64,000 nt of DNA from assembly GCA_025964575.1 (NCBI GenBank), contig JAOPYO010000172.1, forward strand, positions 39,087-103,086, written 5' to 3'. Shown here piece after piece: positions 8,060 through 17,183 of this stretch; positions within the stretch are counted from its first letter, which is position 1, and the number at the start of each line of letters is the position of its first letter. The notes beneath the pieces are model-generated. The model searched no databases. It was not told the origin of the DNA and was given only the letters and a program-made list of their open reading frames with translations. The position numbers and the translations under genes were made by a program. The DNA comes from Actinomycetes bacterium. GTDB lineage: Bacteria; Actinomycetota; Actinomycetes; Streptosporangiales; Streptosporangiaceae.

Positions 8060-8911
8060 TCAGTGGAATGCGGCGAACAATCCACCGGTGAAGGCGGCGA
8101 TGACCAGCACCACGATGATCATCACCAGGATGTTCTTCAGCAGGCTCTGGTGCTGTGGCAGCACCTGCTTCGCCGCCTGAACCACCGCGGGGCGGTCGTG
8201 CCGGACCGTCGGCGGCACGGTCTGCCTGGCGCTGGGCGGGCTCGCCCCTGGTGGGCTCGCCGACGGTAGGTTCGCTGGCGGAACCGCCAGAGGAATCGCC
8301 GGTGTGACCGCAGCGGCCGGGAGCTGTGACGGCGCGACTCCCCCCGCCGGAGCGGGCAAAGCCGGAAGCGGAGAAGGCGGAGCGGTGACCGGAGCTGGCT
8401 CTGGTTTCACTGGTGCGACGATCGCGGGCGCCTTCGGGAGGCACGCGGCCGCCCCGAGGGCCAGATGGACGCCGAGCTTGATCGTGCCCGCCGTCGTATC
8501 GGCGCAGACCTTGGCTCCCGGATGCGGGCTGAGATTGAGCCCGACGAGCAGTTTCAGGGCGAGACCCGCTTCCGCTGAGGGAACACCGTCCGCGCGGCTC
8601 TGCCTCGCCCGCGACCCGAGAGCCTGAGAGTTTTGGGCGGGACCAGCGGCGGTTGCCGGAGCAGCGGCAGCGGCGTGCACTTTCCTGGCCGGTGTGCGGC
8701 CTTCCCGCCAAGACCCGGGGCGAGGTGCGGTGGGCCGAGCCGGGTGCGGGGGGCGCGCCGTGGCGTGGTCGTGCGCCTGGGCCGGTGCCACCGGTCGCGG
8801 GGTCTGCTCCGCGGCCGCCGGATCCACCCCGGTCAGCAGCCCGAGCGCCACCGCGGCCAGCGCTGCCGGAAGGCGGACAGCGGACCTGCCTGGAACCACA
8901 ATGTCACGCAT
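8060..8911 (-). CDS. Secreted or anchored Ala/Pro-rich protein
   Basis: 283 aa. Signal peptide about 1-34 (LPAALAAVALGLLTG, then PAAAEQ as probable cleavage site). A low-complexity Ala/Pro/His region follows, with a short conserved-looking segment near 135-165 containing two cysteines. A long Pro/Ala linker ends in a C-terminal membrane helix (NILVMIIVVLVIAAFTGGLF). There is no LPXTG motif. This is a wall-spanning architecture with both ends membrane-associated before processing. Function unknown. Confidence 0.7.
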   Translation of the reverse strand: MRDIVVPGRSAVRLPAALAAVALGLLTGVDPAAAEQTPRPVAPAQAHDHATARPPHPARPTAPRPGSWREGRTPARKVHAAAAAPATAAGPAQNSQALGSRARQSRADGVPSAEAGLALKLLVGLNLSPHPGAKVCADTTAGTIKLGVHLALGAAACLPKAPAIVAPVKPEPAPVTAPPSPLPALPAPAGGVAPSQLPAAAVTPAIPLAVPPANLPSASPPGASPPSARQTVPPTVRHDRPAVVQAAKQVLPQHQSLLKNILVMIIVVLVIAAFTGGLFAAFH

Positions 8912-8993
8912 GGCAACCTTTCGAAGTCATCTGGTCATCGACATCGCACCCGACTGCGGCGGCGGCACGCTCCGGCGTCCGCTCCGCCGACAG

Positions 8994-9749
8994 TCAGGGG
9001 ATCCGGGCGAACCCCTGCAAGACGGATGTGAAGGCGTCCGGACCCACCGCCAGAGCGCCGGCGAAGGTGTGGTTGATGTTGAAGACCGTGTAGATGCAGA
9101 CGCACAGCAGGACGGCCATGACGACGAGCGGGACCATGGCCATGCCACGCGGCCTGGCCCCCGCCATGAAAGGAAAGATGATCATGATGAGGCCGGTGAA
9201 CGCGGTGAAGATCAGCAGACCGGTCGGCAGGCTTGCTCCGGCGTCGATGCTGCGTTGCCGGCGGGCCGCGTAGACCTCCCGGATGCGCTCACGGACGTCG
9301 TCGCGGGCGGCCTTGGTGTTGTCGTCATTGGCCTGCATGTCGCGGAGCGCGAAGCGGAGGGCGTCGAGTTTCTGCCAGCCCGCGTCGCTCAGCTTGCCGT
9401 CTGCCATCCGGGACCACTCTGTGCCGACGACGAAGCGCACGTAGTCCGTGAGGCCGTCGCGGACCATCCGCCGGTCCGCCACCGATAGCGGACCGGCCGC
9501 CCAGTAGGCCTCGTTGAGGGACTGCGCCTCGGTGTAGGTGTCGTGCCGCGCGGTGTCCGCGGTGGCCCACGGCACGATGACCGCGATCGCGAACACCAGG
9601 AGGAAGAGCGAGGAGAGCATCGCGCCCGCGTGCCCGGCGGTGGGACCACTCGGCTCGTCGTCGTGCTTGCCGTATTTCTTGAAGGCGAAGACCGCGATCA
9701 CGACCAGGGCCACGGCCGCGAGGGCGGCCAGAAGGGAATTGATCAGCAT
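8994..9749 (-). CDS. DUF4239-family integral membrane protein
   Basis: 251 aa with four predicted membrane segments: about 5-23, 44-63, 172-192 and 198-220. A large soluble helical domain lies between helices 2 and 3 and contains conserved Asp/Arg-rich stretches. The layout matches the bestrophin-like DUF4239 family, whose role is not established. Start ATG with CGGAGG upstream. A short inverted repeat lies immediately upstream at 9772-9796. Confidence 0.75.
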   Translation of the reverse strand: MLINSLLAALAAVALVVIAVFAFKKYGKHDDEPSGPTAGHAGAMLSSLFLLVFAIAVIVPWATADTARHDTYTEAQSLNEAYWAAGPLSVADRRMVRDGLTDYVRFVVGTEWSRMADGKLSDAGWQKLDALRFALRDMQANDDNTKAARDDVRERIREVYAARRQRSIDAGASLPTGLLIFTAFTGLIMIIFPFMAGARPRGMAMVPLVVMAVLLCVCIYTVFNINHTFAGALAVGPDAFTSVLQGFARIP

Positions 9750-9771
9750 GTTCGCCTCCGGATGCGCTTGG

Positions 9772-9796
9772 CGACTACATTAACAATCAGTAGTCG
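9772..9796. promoter_or_regulatory. Inverted repeat upstream of the DUF4239 gene
   Basis: CGACTAC (9772-9778) and GTAGTCG (9790-9796) are perfect complements, 11 bases apart, 23 bases before the ATG at 9749. The spacing suits a dimeric repressor; it could also be a weak hairpin in the 5' UTR. Confidence 0.4.
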
Positions 9797-9834
9797 TATC
9801 ACATCGGAGAGTTAGTCTCCACATGAACCTTAGA

Positions 9835-10674
9835 TCACGATTTCGAGGTAGCAGACCCGGTCTTCTCTTGATCGTCATATCGGGCACGGTGGTGCTGCAG
9901 ACGATCCAGGGGGATCCGGTCATGTCGACCGGCGATGCACTCCTGGACCCAGATCTTGGCCCGGATGAGGGGTCGCCGGACCCGCTCTTCATGCCGCTCC
10001 GCCCGCCGGAACTTGCGAGTGCCGGGGCGGTAGCGCCAGCGCGCCCACGGCGAGCCGGGCCGGGCCAGCCGGATCGCGCCGACATAGAGCAGCACGGGGA
10101 TGAAAATCCCGATCAGTCCCGTCCATATCTTTCCCTTGAGCAGGGCGACCACTGCCGCACTCAGGTTGAGCAGCATCCACAGGACATAGACGACGGTGGC
10201 GATCAGCAGCCCGGTGCCCCGCATCTCGAACACATCGGCATCGCCCCAGCCCACCGGGCGAGCTCCGAGCAGCAGCATTCCGGTCAGCGCGCCGGCGATG
10301 AAGACGGCGTCCACCGAGGCCCTGCCCTCCTCGGTCCAGTAGACGTCCCGCAGGTGCAGGATCAGCGCGAACTCGTCGAGGACCAGCGCCGCCCCCATGC
10401 CGAACACCACCGCCGCCGCGATGTTGAGACCACCGTAGAGGTCAGGGATGGCGAAGCCCGCCACCCCGCCGATCAGCATCAACACCACTCCGAACACGAC
10501 ATGGTGGATGTGCAGGTCACCGGCTTTGACGTTCTTGAACCACCAGCGCACGTCGGCACGGATCAGGCGCACGTTGACGCGTGTGAAGACGAACGTGACC
10601 ATGAATGCCACAAAGAAGCAGAACAGCGGCAATCGCCCCGACTCCACGATGCGCCGCGCGAAGAAGTCCCTCAT
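9835..10674 (-). CDS. Multi-pass membrane protein of unknown function
   Basis: About 279 aa from the ATG at 10674 (MRDFFARRIVES), preceded by GGGGGA. In-frame ATGs up to 30 bases upstream are also possible. At least six hydrophobic segments are seen, with a His-rich loop (LHIHHVVFG) near the start of helix 2 and an Asp/Glu pair (LDEFALIL) in helix 4. The C-terminal 70 residues are strongly basic. His/Asp residues inside membrane segments hint at metal or heme contact, but this is not proven. Divergent from the Cds1-like gene. Confidence 0.7.
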   Translation of the reverse strand: MRDFFARRIVESGRLPLFCFFVAFMVTFVFTRVNVRLIRADVRWWFKNVKAGDLHIHHVVFGVVLMLIGGVAGFAIPDLYGGLNIAAAVVFGMGAALVLDEFALILHLRDVYWTEEGRASVDAVFIAGALTGMLLLGARPVGWGDADVFEMRGTGLLIATVVYVLWMLLNLSAAVVALLKGKIWTGLIGIFIPVLLYVGAIRLARPGSPWARWRYRPGTRKFRRAERHEERVRRPLIRAKIWVQECIAGRHDRIPLDRLQHHRARYDDQEKTGSATSKS

Positions 10675-10760
10675 GAGTCCCCCGACCTCGTTCAGCATCA
10701 TCATGCCCGGCCTGACGTGGGGAGACACCGTACGCTGGAGGCATCCGACCATGGGGGTGC

Positions 10761-11861
10761 CTGATCATCAGCAAGTCCATCGACCACTGCGACCCGGACT
10801 GCCGGGCCTGGATCGCCGAGGCCATCCGCAAGGTGGAGGCCGATGCGAACCGCAGTGCCGACACGCATCTGCATGTGTTCCCGCTGCCGCTGGAGTGGGG
10901 GGTCGACCTTTATCTAAAGGACGAGTCCGTACACCCGACAGGATCTCTGAAGCATCGGCTCGCCAGGTCACTGTTCCTTTACGCGCTGGCGAACGGCTGG
11001 ATAAGAGAAGACACCCCGGTGATCGAGGCGTCCAGTGGGTCGACGGCGGTGAGCGAGGCGTACTTCGCCCGGCTACTGGGTCTGCCGTTCGTCGCCGTCA
11101 TCCCGAAGAGCACCAGCCCGGAGAAGATCGGGCTGATCGAATTCCACGGCGGCCGCTGCCATCTGGTCGACGACCCCTCGACGATCTACGCCGAGTCGCG
11201 GCGGCTGGCGGTGGAATGCGGCGGCCACTACATGGACCAGTTCACCTATGCCGAGCGTGCGACCGACTGGCGCGGCAACAACAACATCGCCGAGTCGATC
11301 TTCTCGCAGCTGAAACTTGAGCGTTTCCCCGAACCCACCTGGGTGGTGGTAGGCGCCGGCACCGGCGGCACCTCCTCGACGATCGGCCGCTTCGCCCGCT
11401 ACCGGCGCTTCCAGACCAAGATCACTGTGGTGGATCCGGAGGGGTCGGCGTTCTTCGACGCCTTCGCCTCCGGAAACCCGGAGTGCAAGGCGCGCGGCTC
11501 ACGCATCGAGGGCATCGGACGCCCCCGGGTGGAGCCGTCGTTCACCATGTCGGTGATCGACCGGATGATCCAGGTGCCGGACGCCGCCTCCATCGGCGCG
11601 ATGCGCTGGACGACCAACGTGACCGGGCGCAGCGTGGGCGGCTCTACCGGCACCGCCATGTGGGGCGTGGCCATGTTGATCTCCGAGATGCTGGCCGCCG
11701 GCGAGCGGGGCAGCGTGGTCACCCTGATCTGCGACGGCGGCGAGCGCTATTCCCACACCTACGGCTCGGACGAATGGCTGGCCGCCCAGAACATCGACAT
11801 CCGGCCCTACCAGGAGGCGCTGGCCGCCTTCCTCACCACCGGCAAGCTCATAGACCCATAA
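10761..11861 (+). CDS. Cds1-like PLP-dependent cysteine desulfhydrase
   Basis: Fold-type II PLP enzyme related to cysteine synthase; mycobacterial Cds1 degrades cysteine to pyruvate, sulfide and ammonia. The PLP lysine lies in [11 protein letters not shown], the substrate loop is [14 protein letters not shown], and the phosphate-binding loop is [13 protein letters not shown]. Start problem: the conserved N-terminus ([20 protein letters not shown]) is open in frame back to CTG 10761, but the first GTG is at 10833, inside it. Either CTG is used, with GGGGG just upstream, or the protein is shortened by 24 residues. Confidence 0.85.
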   Translation: MIISKSIDHCDPDCRAWIAEAIRKVEADANRSADTHLHVFPLPLEWGVDLYLKDESVHPTGSLKHRLARSLFLYALANGWIREDTPVIEASSGSTAVSEAYFARLLGLPFVAVIPKSTSPEKIGLIEFHGGRCHLVDDPSTIYAESRRLAVECGGHYMDQFTYAERATDWRGNNNIAESIFSQLKLERFPEPTWVVVGAGTGGTSSTIGRFARYRRFQTKITVVDPEGSAFFDAFASGNPECKARGSRIEGIGRPRVEPSFTMSVIDRMIQVPDAASIGAMRWTTNVTGRSVGGSTGTAMWGVAMLISEMLAAGERGSVVTLICDGGERYSHTYGSDEWLAAQNIDIRPYQEALAAFLTTGKLIDP

Positions 11862-11908
11862 GAAGATCCCGCAGGCACCCGAGCGAAGCGAGCGCCATGA
11901 ACACCCCC

Positions 11909-13210
11909 TTAGCCGGCGAAGTGGATGGGGTTGAAGACGTCGGCGTAGATCAGGAGGGCGCCCATGACCATGAAGACCGCCGCCATGAGATAGGTGAGCG
12001 GCAGGGCCTTGGCCACATCCACATAGCCCGGGTCGGGCCGGCGGATGAGGCGGGCGATGGACCGCTTGAGCCCCTCCCAGAGCGCTCCCGCCATGTGCCC
12101 CCCGTCCAGCGGCAACAGCGGGATCAGGTTGAACATGCCGACGGCGAAGTTGATCCCGGCGAGCAGCATGAGGAAGGTCGCGAACTTCTCGACCACGGGG
12201 CTCTTCGACGCGAGGATCTCGCCGCCGATGCGGCTGGCGCCGACCACCCCGATCGGGCCGTTGGGGTCGCGCTTCTTGTGGCCGAAGGCGGCCTGGAAGA
12301 CCCCGACCATCTTCTGCGGCATGTGGAGGAGCGAGTCGACCGTGCGACTGGTCATGTCGCCCATCGCGGTGACCACCAGGCCAGGGCCGCCTCGCTCCCG
12401 CGCCTGGAGGGGGGTGATGCCGAGGAAGCCGACCGTCACGATCGTGTCCGGCTTGTCCAGCGAGGGCAATTGGTTCTGGGTGACGTTGACCGTGAGCGGC
12501 AGATTCTTTCCGTCGCGCCGGACGACGATGGGCACCGCCCGGCCGGCCGACCCGCGGATCAGCTTCTGCAGCTGCGTATACGAGTCGATCTTCGTTCCAT
12601 CGTAGGTGAGGAAACGGTCACCGGGCTTCAGCCCGACGGCCGCGGCCGGGGTGAGCGGCTCGCCGCCCTTGCACTGCTGATCGACCTGGGTCGACGGGAT
12701 CGTGCACTTGGACACAGAGCTCACGATGGGCTGGGTCTTCACCAGGCCGATGCCCATGATCAGGATGGCGAAGAAGATGACCGCCAGCATCAGGTTCATG
12801 GCCGGGCCGGCGAACATGATGATGAGCTTCTGCCACCACTTCTTGGCGTAGAAGACCCGGTCCTCGTCACCGGGCCGTACCTCCTCCAGCGCCCCCTCAC
12901 GGGCCGCGTCGACCAGGCCCTGAAACCGGCCGGTGGAGGACCGCCGGATATGCCCTTCCGGGTCACCCTTGCGGGGCGGCAGCATGCCGATCATCCGGAT
13001 ATAACCGCCGAGCGGGATCCACTTGAGGCCGTACTCGGTCTCGCCCTTGTGCCGGGACCACAGGGTGGGGCCGAACCCCACCATGTATTGCGTGGTCCGC
13101 ACGCCGAACAGCTTGGCGAAGGACAGATGGCCGAGTTCGTGCAGCGCGATCGAGAGCATGAGCAGCACAAAGAACAGCAGCGCGCCGCCCAGAATGATCA
13201 GCGTTTCCAT
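11909..13210 (-). CDS. Site-2 intramembrane zinc metalloprotease (RseP/Rip1 family)
   Basis: Cleaves membrane-embedded anti-sigma factors and similar substrates. 433 aa. Residues 1-20 form the first helix, which includes the zinc motif HELGH (about 24-28). A PDZ domain occupies about 190-290, and the third zinc ligand is in the LDGGH motif near 370. The start is ATG with GGAGG upstream. Usually this gene sits between dxr and ispG in actinobacteria; neither is in the window, so this is either a relocated gene or a paralogue. Confidence 0.93.
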   Translation of the reverse strand: METLIILGGALLFFVLLMLSIALHELGHLSFAKLFGVRTTQYMVGFGPTLWSRHKGETEYGLKWIPLGGYIRMIGMLPPRKGDPEGHIRRSSTGRFQGLVDAAREGALEEVRPGDEDRVFYAKKWWQKLIIMFAGPAMNLMLAVIFFAILIMGIGLVKTQPIVSSVSKCTIPSTQVDQQCKGGEPLTPAAAVGLKPGDRFLTYDGTKIDSYTQLQKLIRGSAGRAVPIVVRRDGKNLPLTVNVTQNQLPSLDKPDTIVTVGFLGITPLQARERGGPGLVVTAMGDMTSRTVDSLLHMPQKMVGVFQAAFGHKKRDPNGPIGVVGASRIGGEILASKSPVVEKFATFLMLLAGINFAVGMFNLIPLLPLDGGHMAGALWEGLKRSIARLIRRPDPGYVDVAKALPLTYLMAAVFMVMGALLIYADVFNPIHFAG

Positions 13211-13287
13211 TCTTCGCGTCCTCCGTGATCGCTTGGCACCGCGACTCAGCGTATGTGATCAGCGCTGTGATACTCGTAAAACTACGA

Positions 13288-14043
13288 CTATGCAAGAAAA
13301 CCACGTAGCAGGGCGCCGGTGCCGTCGAGGTGCTCGGCCACCGCACGGCGGGCGGCCTCCGGGTCACCGGCCAGCACCGCGTCCACGATCGCGGCATGCT
13401 GGACGGCGGCGTGCTCGACGTTGCGCTGCAGAACGGGAATGGCGTTCAGCAGGTCGGTCACCCTCACCCGGGCGTTGGCACACGCCTCAGCGAGCAGGGA
13501 CGATCCGGTCAGCTCGGCGATGGTCAGGTGGAAGCGCACGTCCAGCCGCCGGTAGTCCTGCGGGGTGGCGAGGGTGACCTCCTCCAGGCTTCGCGTCAAC
13601 CGGGCCTTCTGCTCCTCGCTCAGCTCGTTGACGGCCAGCAGTTGCGCGGCACCGGTGTCGATCGCCTGCCGGTACGACAGTGTGTCGGCGAGCAGGTCCC
13701 CCATGCTCGCCGCGACCCGTTCCAGATCGCCACGCTGGGGTGCCCGGGGCCGGTAGGTCACGAAGGTCCCACCGAACCGGCCACGCCGGGACTCGACGTA
13801 CCCCTCCTGCTGGAGGGCTCGGATGGCCTCTCGCAGGGTGACCCGGCTGACTCCGAGACGGGGGGCCAGTTCGCGCTCCGGCGGCAGCCGCTCTCCGTAC
13901 ATGATCGCGCCCAGTTTGATCACCTGCAGCAGCCGCTCGACGGTCTCCTCGAAGGCGTTCCCGGCCCGCACGGGCCGCAGGAAGGCGGGCAGCTCCGGTC
14001 CGCTCGGAGGTTCGTCCGAGACGGCCGCCGTGCTGGGATCCAC
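13288..14043 (-). CDS. GntR/FadR-family transcriptional regulator (FCD domain)
   Basis: 251 aa from GTG 14043, chosen because GGGGAGG lies six bases upstream; a longer frame reaches 14079. The winged HTH covers about 25-90 (GERLPPERELAPRLGVSRVT, then REAIRALQQEGYV). The FCD ligand domain follows with conserved D, H and H metal ligands (DVRFHLTIAEL, then HAAIVDAVL). It is divergent from the glutamine synthetase-like operon, and a dyad lies over that operon's promoter, so it very probably represses the operon and releases on binding a small acid. Confidence 0.9.
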   Translation of the reverse strand: MDPSTAAVSDEPPSGPELPAFLRPVRAGNAFEETVERLLQVIKLGAIMYGERLPPERELAPRLGVSRVTLREAIRALQQEGYVESRRGRFGGTFVTYRPRAPQRGDLERVAASMGDLLADTLSYRQAIDTGAAQLLAVNELSEEQKARLTRSLEEVTLATPQDYRRLDVRFHLTIAELTGSSLLAEACANARVRVTDLLNAIPVLQRNVEHAAVQHAAIVDAVLAGDPEAARRAVAEHLDGTGALLRGFLA

Positions 14044-14111
14044 CAGATCCTCCCCGGTCAGGCAGCTGAAGCCGCCCACGTTACAGGTCGGTTTCGCGTC
14101 CGCTCTGCCAC

Positions 14112-14160
14112 TTGACAGCGAATCGCCACATATCTATCAATGGTCTGATATTAGACCGTT
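14112..14160 (+). promoter_or_regulatory. Promoter with overlapping GntR-type operator
   Basis: TTGACA (14112-14117) and TATCAA (14135-14140) are 17 bases apart, a good housekeeping promoter pointing at the glutamine synthetase-like gene. A 22-base dyad centred on GGTCTGATATTAGACC (14139-14160; 9 of 11 pairs match) covers the expected transcription start. This is the standard layout for repression by a FadR-type dimer encoded next door. Confidence 0.7.
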
Positions 14161-14260
14161 AGCGCGCCCGCCTGCGTGGGCGGCGCCGTCGGGGTCCAGT
14201 ACCGGTTCGCGAGACAATGTCAGCAATCACCTTTGAGTAATCGAGGAGAGGACCCCGCCC

Positions 14261-15619
14261 ATGACGGATGGCCGGCTCACACTGGAGCAGCTACGCGATG
14301 AGGTCCTGACGGGCAAGATTGACACCGTCCTCATCGCGATCACCGACATGCAGGGCCGGCTACAGGGCAAGCGGCTCTCGGCCCGGTTCTTCCTCGAAGA
14401 GGTGGCTCCGCACGGGTCCGAAGGTTGCAACTACCTCCTCGCCGTGGACGTCGACATGAACACCGTCGACGGTTACGCGATGTCGTCGTGGGAGCAGGGC
14501 TATGGTGACTTCGTCATGCGCCCGGACCTGGCCACCCTGCGCCGGATCCCGTGGCACGAGGGAACCGCGCTGGTCTTCGCCGACCTGCTCTGGGAGGACG
14601 ACTCCGATGTCCTCCCCTCGCCCCGGCAGATCCTGCGCCGCCAGATCGCCCGGCTCTCCGAACGTGGCCTGACGGCCTTCGCCGGCACCGAGTTGGAGTT
14701 CGTCGTCTACTCCGACTCCTATGAACAGGCCTGGTCGAAGGCCTATCGGGACCTCACTCCGGTCAACCAGTACAACGTCGACTACTCACTGCTCGGCACC
14801 GGCCGGATCGAGCCGCTGCTGCGCCGCATCCGGCTGGGCATGCAGGGCGCCGGGCTGTACGTGGAATCCGCGAAGGGCGAGTGCAACCTCGGCCAGCACG
14901 AGATCACTTTCCGTTACGGCCAGGCACTCGCCACCGCCGACAACCATGTGCTCTACAAGACCGGCGCCAAGGAGATCGCCGCCCAGGAGGGCATGTCGAT
15001 CACTTTCATGGCCAAGCCCAACGAGCGGGAGGGCAACTCCTGCCACATCCATCTGTCGCTGCGTTCCAGCGACGGTGGCGCCGTGCTGGCGGGCGACGAG
15101 CCGTACGGACTGTCGAAGCTGGGCGAGCACTTCATCGCCGGCCAGCAGGCCTGCCTGGACGACTTCACCCTGCTGTTCGCACCGAACATCAACTCCTACA
15201 AGCGTTTCCAGCCGGGATCGTTCGCGCCCACCGCGATCAAGTGGGGAGTGGACAACCGCACCTGCGCGCTCCGGCTGGTCGGACACGGCTCCTCACTGCG
15301 GATCGAGAATCGGGCGCCGGGCGGTGACGTCAACCCGCATCTGGCGCTGGCCGCGATGATCGCCGCCGGGCTGCACGGCATCGACAACGAACTGCCTCTC
15401 GAAGAGGCCTTCGCCGGCAATGCCTACGCCTCGGACGCCCCACAGCTTCGGACCACCCTGCGCGACGCACTGGCCGGCTGGAAAGAGAGCTCCCTGGCCA
15501 GGGAGGTCTTCGGCGACGAGGTCGTCGAGCACTACGCCAACTACGCCCGGGTCGAGCTGGCGGCCTACGACCGGGCGATCACCGACTGGGAGCTGTTCCG
15601 CGGCTTCGAACGCCTGTGA
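14261..15619 (+). CDS. Glutamine synthetase-like gamma-glutamyl ligase
   Basis: 452 aa with the glutamine synthetase fold: N-terminal beta-grasp (DMQGRLQGKRL, about 28-38) and a catalytic barrel with metal ligands in GTELEFVVY, the ATP-binding segment MAKPNEREGNSCHIHLSL, and RIENRAPGGDVNPHLALAAM. These PuuA/GlnA3/GlnA4-type enzymes ligate glutamate to amines (polyamines, ethanolamine) rather than to ammonia. The absent adenylylation tyrosine and the pairing with an aldehyde dehydrogenase and an SDR support a catabolic role. The exact amine cannot be read from sequence. Confidence 0.85.
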   Translation: MTDGRLTLEQLRDEVLTGKIDTVLIAITDMQGRLQGKRLSARFFLEEVAPHGSEGCNYLLAVDVDMNTVDGYAMSSWEQGYGDFVMRPDLATLRRIPWHEGTALVFADLLWEDDSDVLPSPRQILRRQIARLSERGLTAFAGTELEFVVYSDSYEQAWSKAYRDLTPVNQYNVDYSLLGTGRIEPLLRRIRLGMQGAGLYVESAKGECNLGQHEITFRYGQALATADNHVLYKTGAKEIAAQEGMSITFMAKPNEREGNSCHIHLSLRSSDGGAVLAGDEPYGLSKLGEHFIAGQQACLDDFTLLFAPNINSYKRFQPGSFAPTAIKWGVDNRTCALRLVGHGSSLRIENRAPGGDVNPHLALAAMIAAGLHGIDNELPLEEAFAGNAYASDAPQLRTTLRDALAGWKESSLAREVFGDEVVEHYANYARVELAAYDRAITDWELFRGFERL

Positions 15620-15714
15620 CCCCCCGTCCCCGCCGTGATCACGCAGTTCGTGTCGACACCGCTCGACGCAAGGATCCAGGCGGGGTGGAGGGCGATGACA
15701 CCGAGGGGATTCCT

Positions 15715-17109
15715 ATGGGCGAGTTCAATGTGATCAATCCGGCGACCGAGGAGGTCGTCGAGGCAGTGCCGATGGCGAGCGCGGCGGAGGTCGACGCGGC
15801 GGTGGACCGCGCCAAACGGGCCTTTCAGACCTGGCGGGCGTTGAGCCCGGGTGACCGGGCCCGGCTGCTACGCGCCTTCGCGCAGCAGATCGACGACCAC
15901 CGGGACGAGCTCGCCGAGTTGGAGGTCATCAACGCCGGTCATCCCGTGGGCCAGGCGCAGTGGGAGGCGAGCAATCTCCGGGACGTCCTGCTCTACTACG
16001 CGGGGGCGCCGGAGCGGCTCAACGGCCGGCAGATCCCGGTGCCCGGCGGGCTGGACGTCACCTTCCACGAGCCGCTGGGCGTCGTCGGTGTGATCGTGCC
16101 CTGGAACTATCCGATGCCGATCATGGGCTGGGGGATGGCCCCCGCGCTGGCCGCGGGCAACACCGTCATCGTCAAGCCGTCCGAGCTGACTCCGCTCACC
16201 GCGCGACGAGTCGGCGAGCTGGCGCTGGAGGCAGGGCTCCCGGAGGGCGTGCTGCAGATGCTGCCCGGCACCGGTCCCGTGGCGGGCCGTCGGCTGGTCG
16301 ACCACGAGGACGTACGCAAGATCGTCTTCACCGGCTCGACCCGGGTCGGCAAGGAGATCATGGCGGCCTGCGCTCCCAGCGTGAAGCGGCTGACGCTGGA
16401 ACTGGGCGGTAAGAGCTCCAACATCGTCTTCGCCGACGCCGATCTCGAGAAGGCCGCCGCGTCCGCGCCGTACGCCGTTTTCGAGAACGCGGGCCAGGAC
16501 TGCTGCGCGCGCTCGCGCATCCTCGTGCAGCGGCAGGCCTACGACCGGTTCCTGGAGCTGCTCGAGCCCGCCGTGCTGGGCGTACGGGTCGGTGACCCGC
16601 ATGACGAGAAGACCGAGATCGGCCCCCTGATCAGCGCCGCGCACCGGAAGAAGGTGACGTCGTATGTGCCCCCGGGGCCGAACGGAACGGGCGCGACCAT
16701 CGCCTTCCAGGCGTCGGCGCCCGAGGGCTCCGGCTATTGGTTCCCCCCCACCGTGTTGCTCAGCACCCCGGCCCTGAGAGGGCAGGGACAGGCCTGCCCG
16801 GCGTGGGATGAGGAGATCTTCGGGCCGGTCGTGACCGTGGCACCGTTCGACGACGAAGCGGATGCGATCCGCCTCGCCAACGACACGGCGTACGGCCTGT
16901 CGGGGTCGATCTGGACCCGCGATCTGGGCCGTGCGTTGCGGCTGTCCCGAGCCGTCGAGGCCGGGAACCTGTCGGTGAACTCCCACTCCTCGGTGCGTTA
17001 CTGGACCCCCTTCGGCGGCTTCAAGCAGTCCGGACTCGGCCGCGAACTCGGCCCCGACGCCCTGACCGCCTTCACCGAGACCAAGAACGTCTTCATCTCA
17101 ACCGACTGA
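15715..17109 (+). CDS. NAD(P)-dependent aldehyde dehydrogenase
   Basis: 464 aa. The catalytic triad positions are N131 (VPWNYP), E229 (LELGGK) and C263 (GQDC). The C-terminal signature FGGFKQSGLGRELG is intact. The ATG has GAGGGG nine bases upstream, and a 95-base gap with a GTGATCAC palindrome separates it from the ligase gene. In PuuC-like pathways this enzyme oxidises a gamma-glutamyl-aminoaldehyde to the acid, which fits its neighbours. The region 315-335 is unusually Pro/Gly-rich. Confidence 0.9.
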   Translation: MGEFNVINPATEEVVEAVPMASAAEVDAAVDRAKRAFQTWRALSPGDRARLLRAFAQQIDDHRDELAELEVINAGHPVGQAQWEASNLRDVLLYYAGAPERLNGRQIPVPGGLDVTFHEPLGVVGVIVPWNYPMPIMGWGMAPALAAGNTVIVKPSELTPLTARRVGELALEAGLPEGVLQMLPGTGPVAGRRLVDHEDVRKIVFTGSTRVGKEIMAACAPSVKRLTLELGGKSSNIVFADADLEKAAASAPYAVFENAGQDCCARSRILVQRQAYDRFLELLEPAVLGVRVGDPHDEKTEIGPLISAAHRKKVTSYVPPGPNGTGATIAFQASAPEGSGYWFPPTVLLSTPALRGQGQACPAWDEEIFGPVVTVAPFDDEADAIRLANDTAYGLSGSIWTRDLGRALRLSRAVEAGNLSVNSHSSVRYWTPFGGFKQSGLGRELGPDALTAFTETKNVFISTD

Positions 17110-17121
17110 CCCCTTCCCTTA

Positions 17122-17154
17122 GTGATCATGAAATCGGATGGATTGCATGATCAC
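17122..17154. terminator. Hairpin between aldehyde dehydrogenase and SDR genes
   Basis: GTGATCATG (17122-17130) and CATGATCAC (17146-17154) are perfect complements with a 15-base loop. It lies 12 bases after the dehydrogenase stop and 29 bases before the SDR start, so it could attenuate readthrough in the operon. Just after it, GATATA/TATATC arms bracket the SDR ribosome-binding site. Confidence 0.55.
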
Positions 17155-17183
17155 GACGAAAGATATATCGGAGGTATATCGCT

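Noticed and set aside
11483..13228. 581-aa plus-strand open frame
   Set aside because: Lies opposite the site-2 protease and over the end of the Cds1-like gene; composition is that of an antisense shadow with no motifs.
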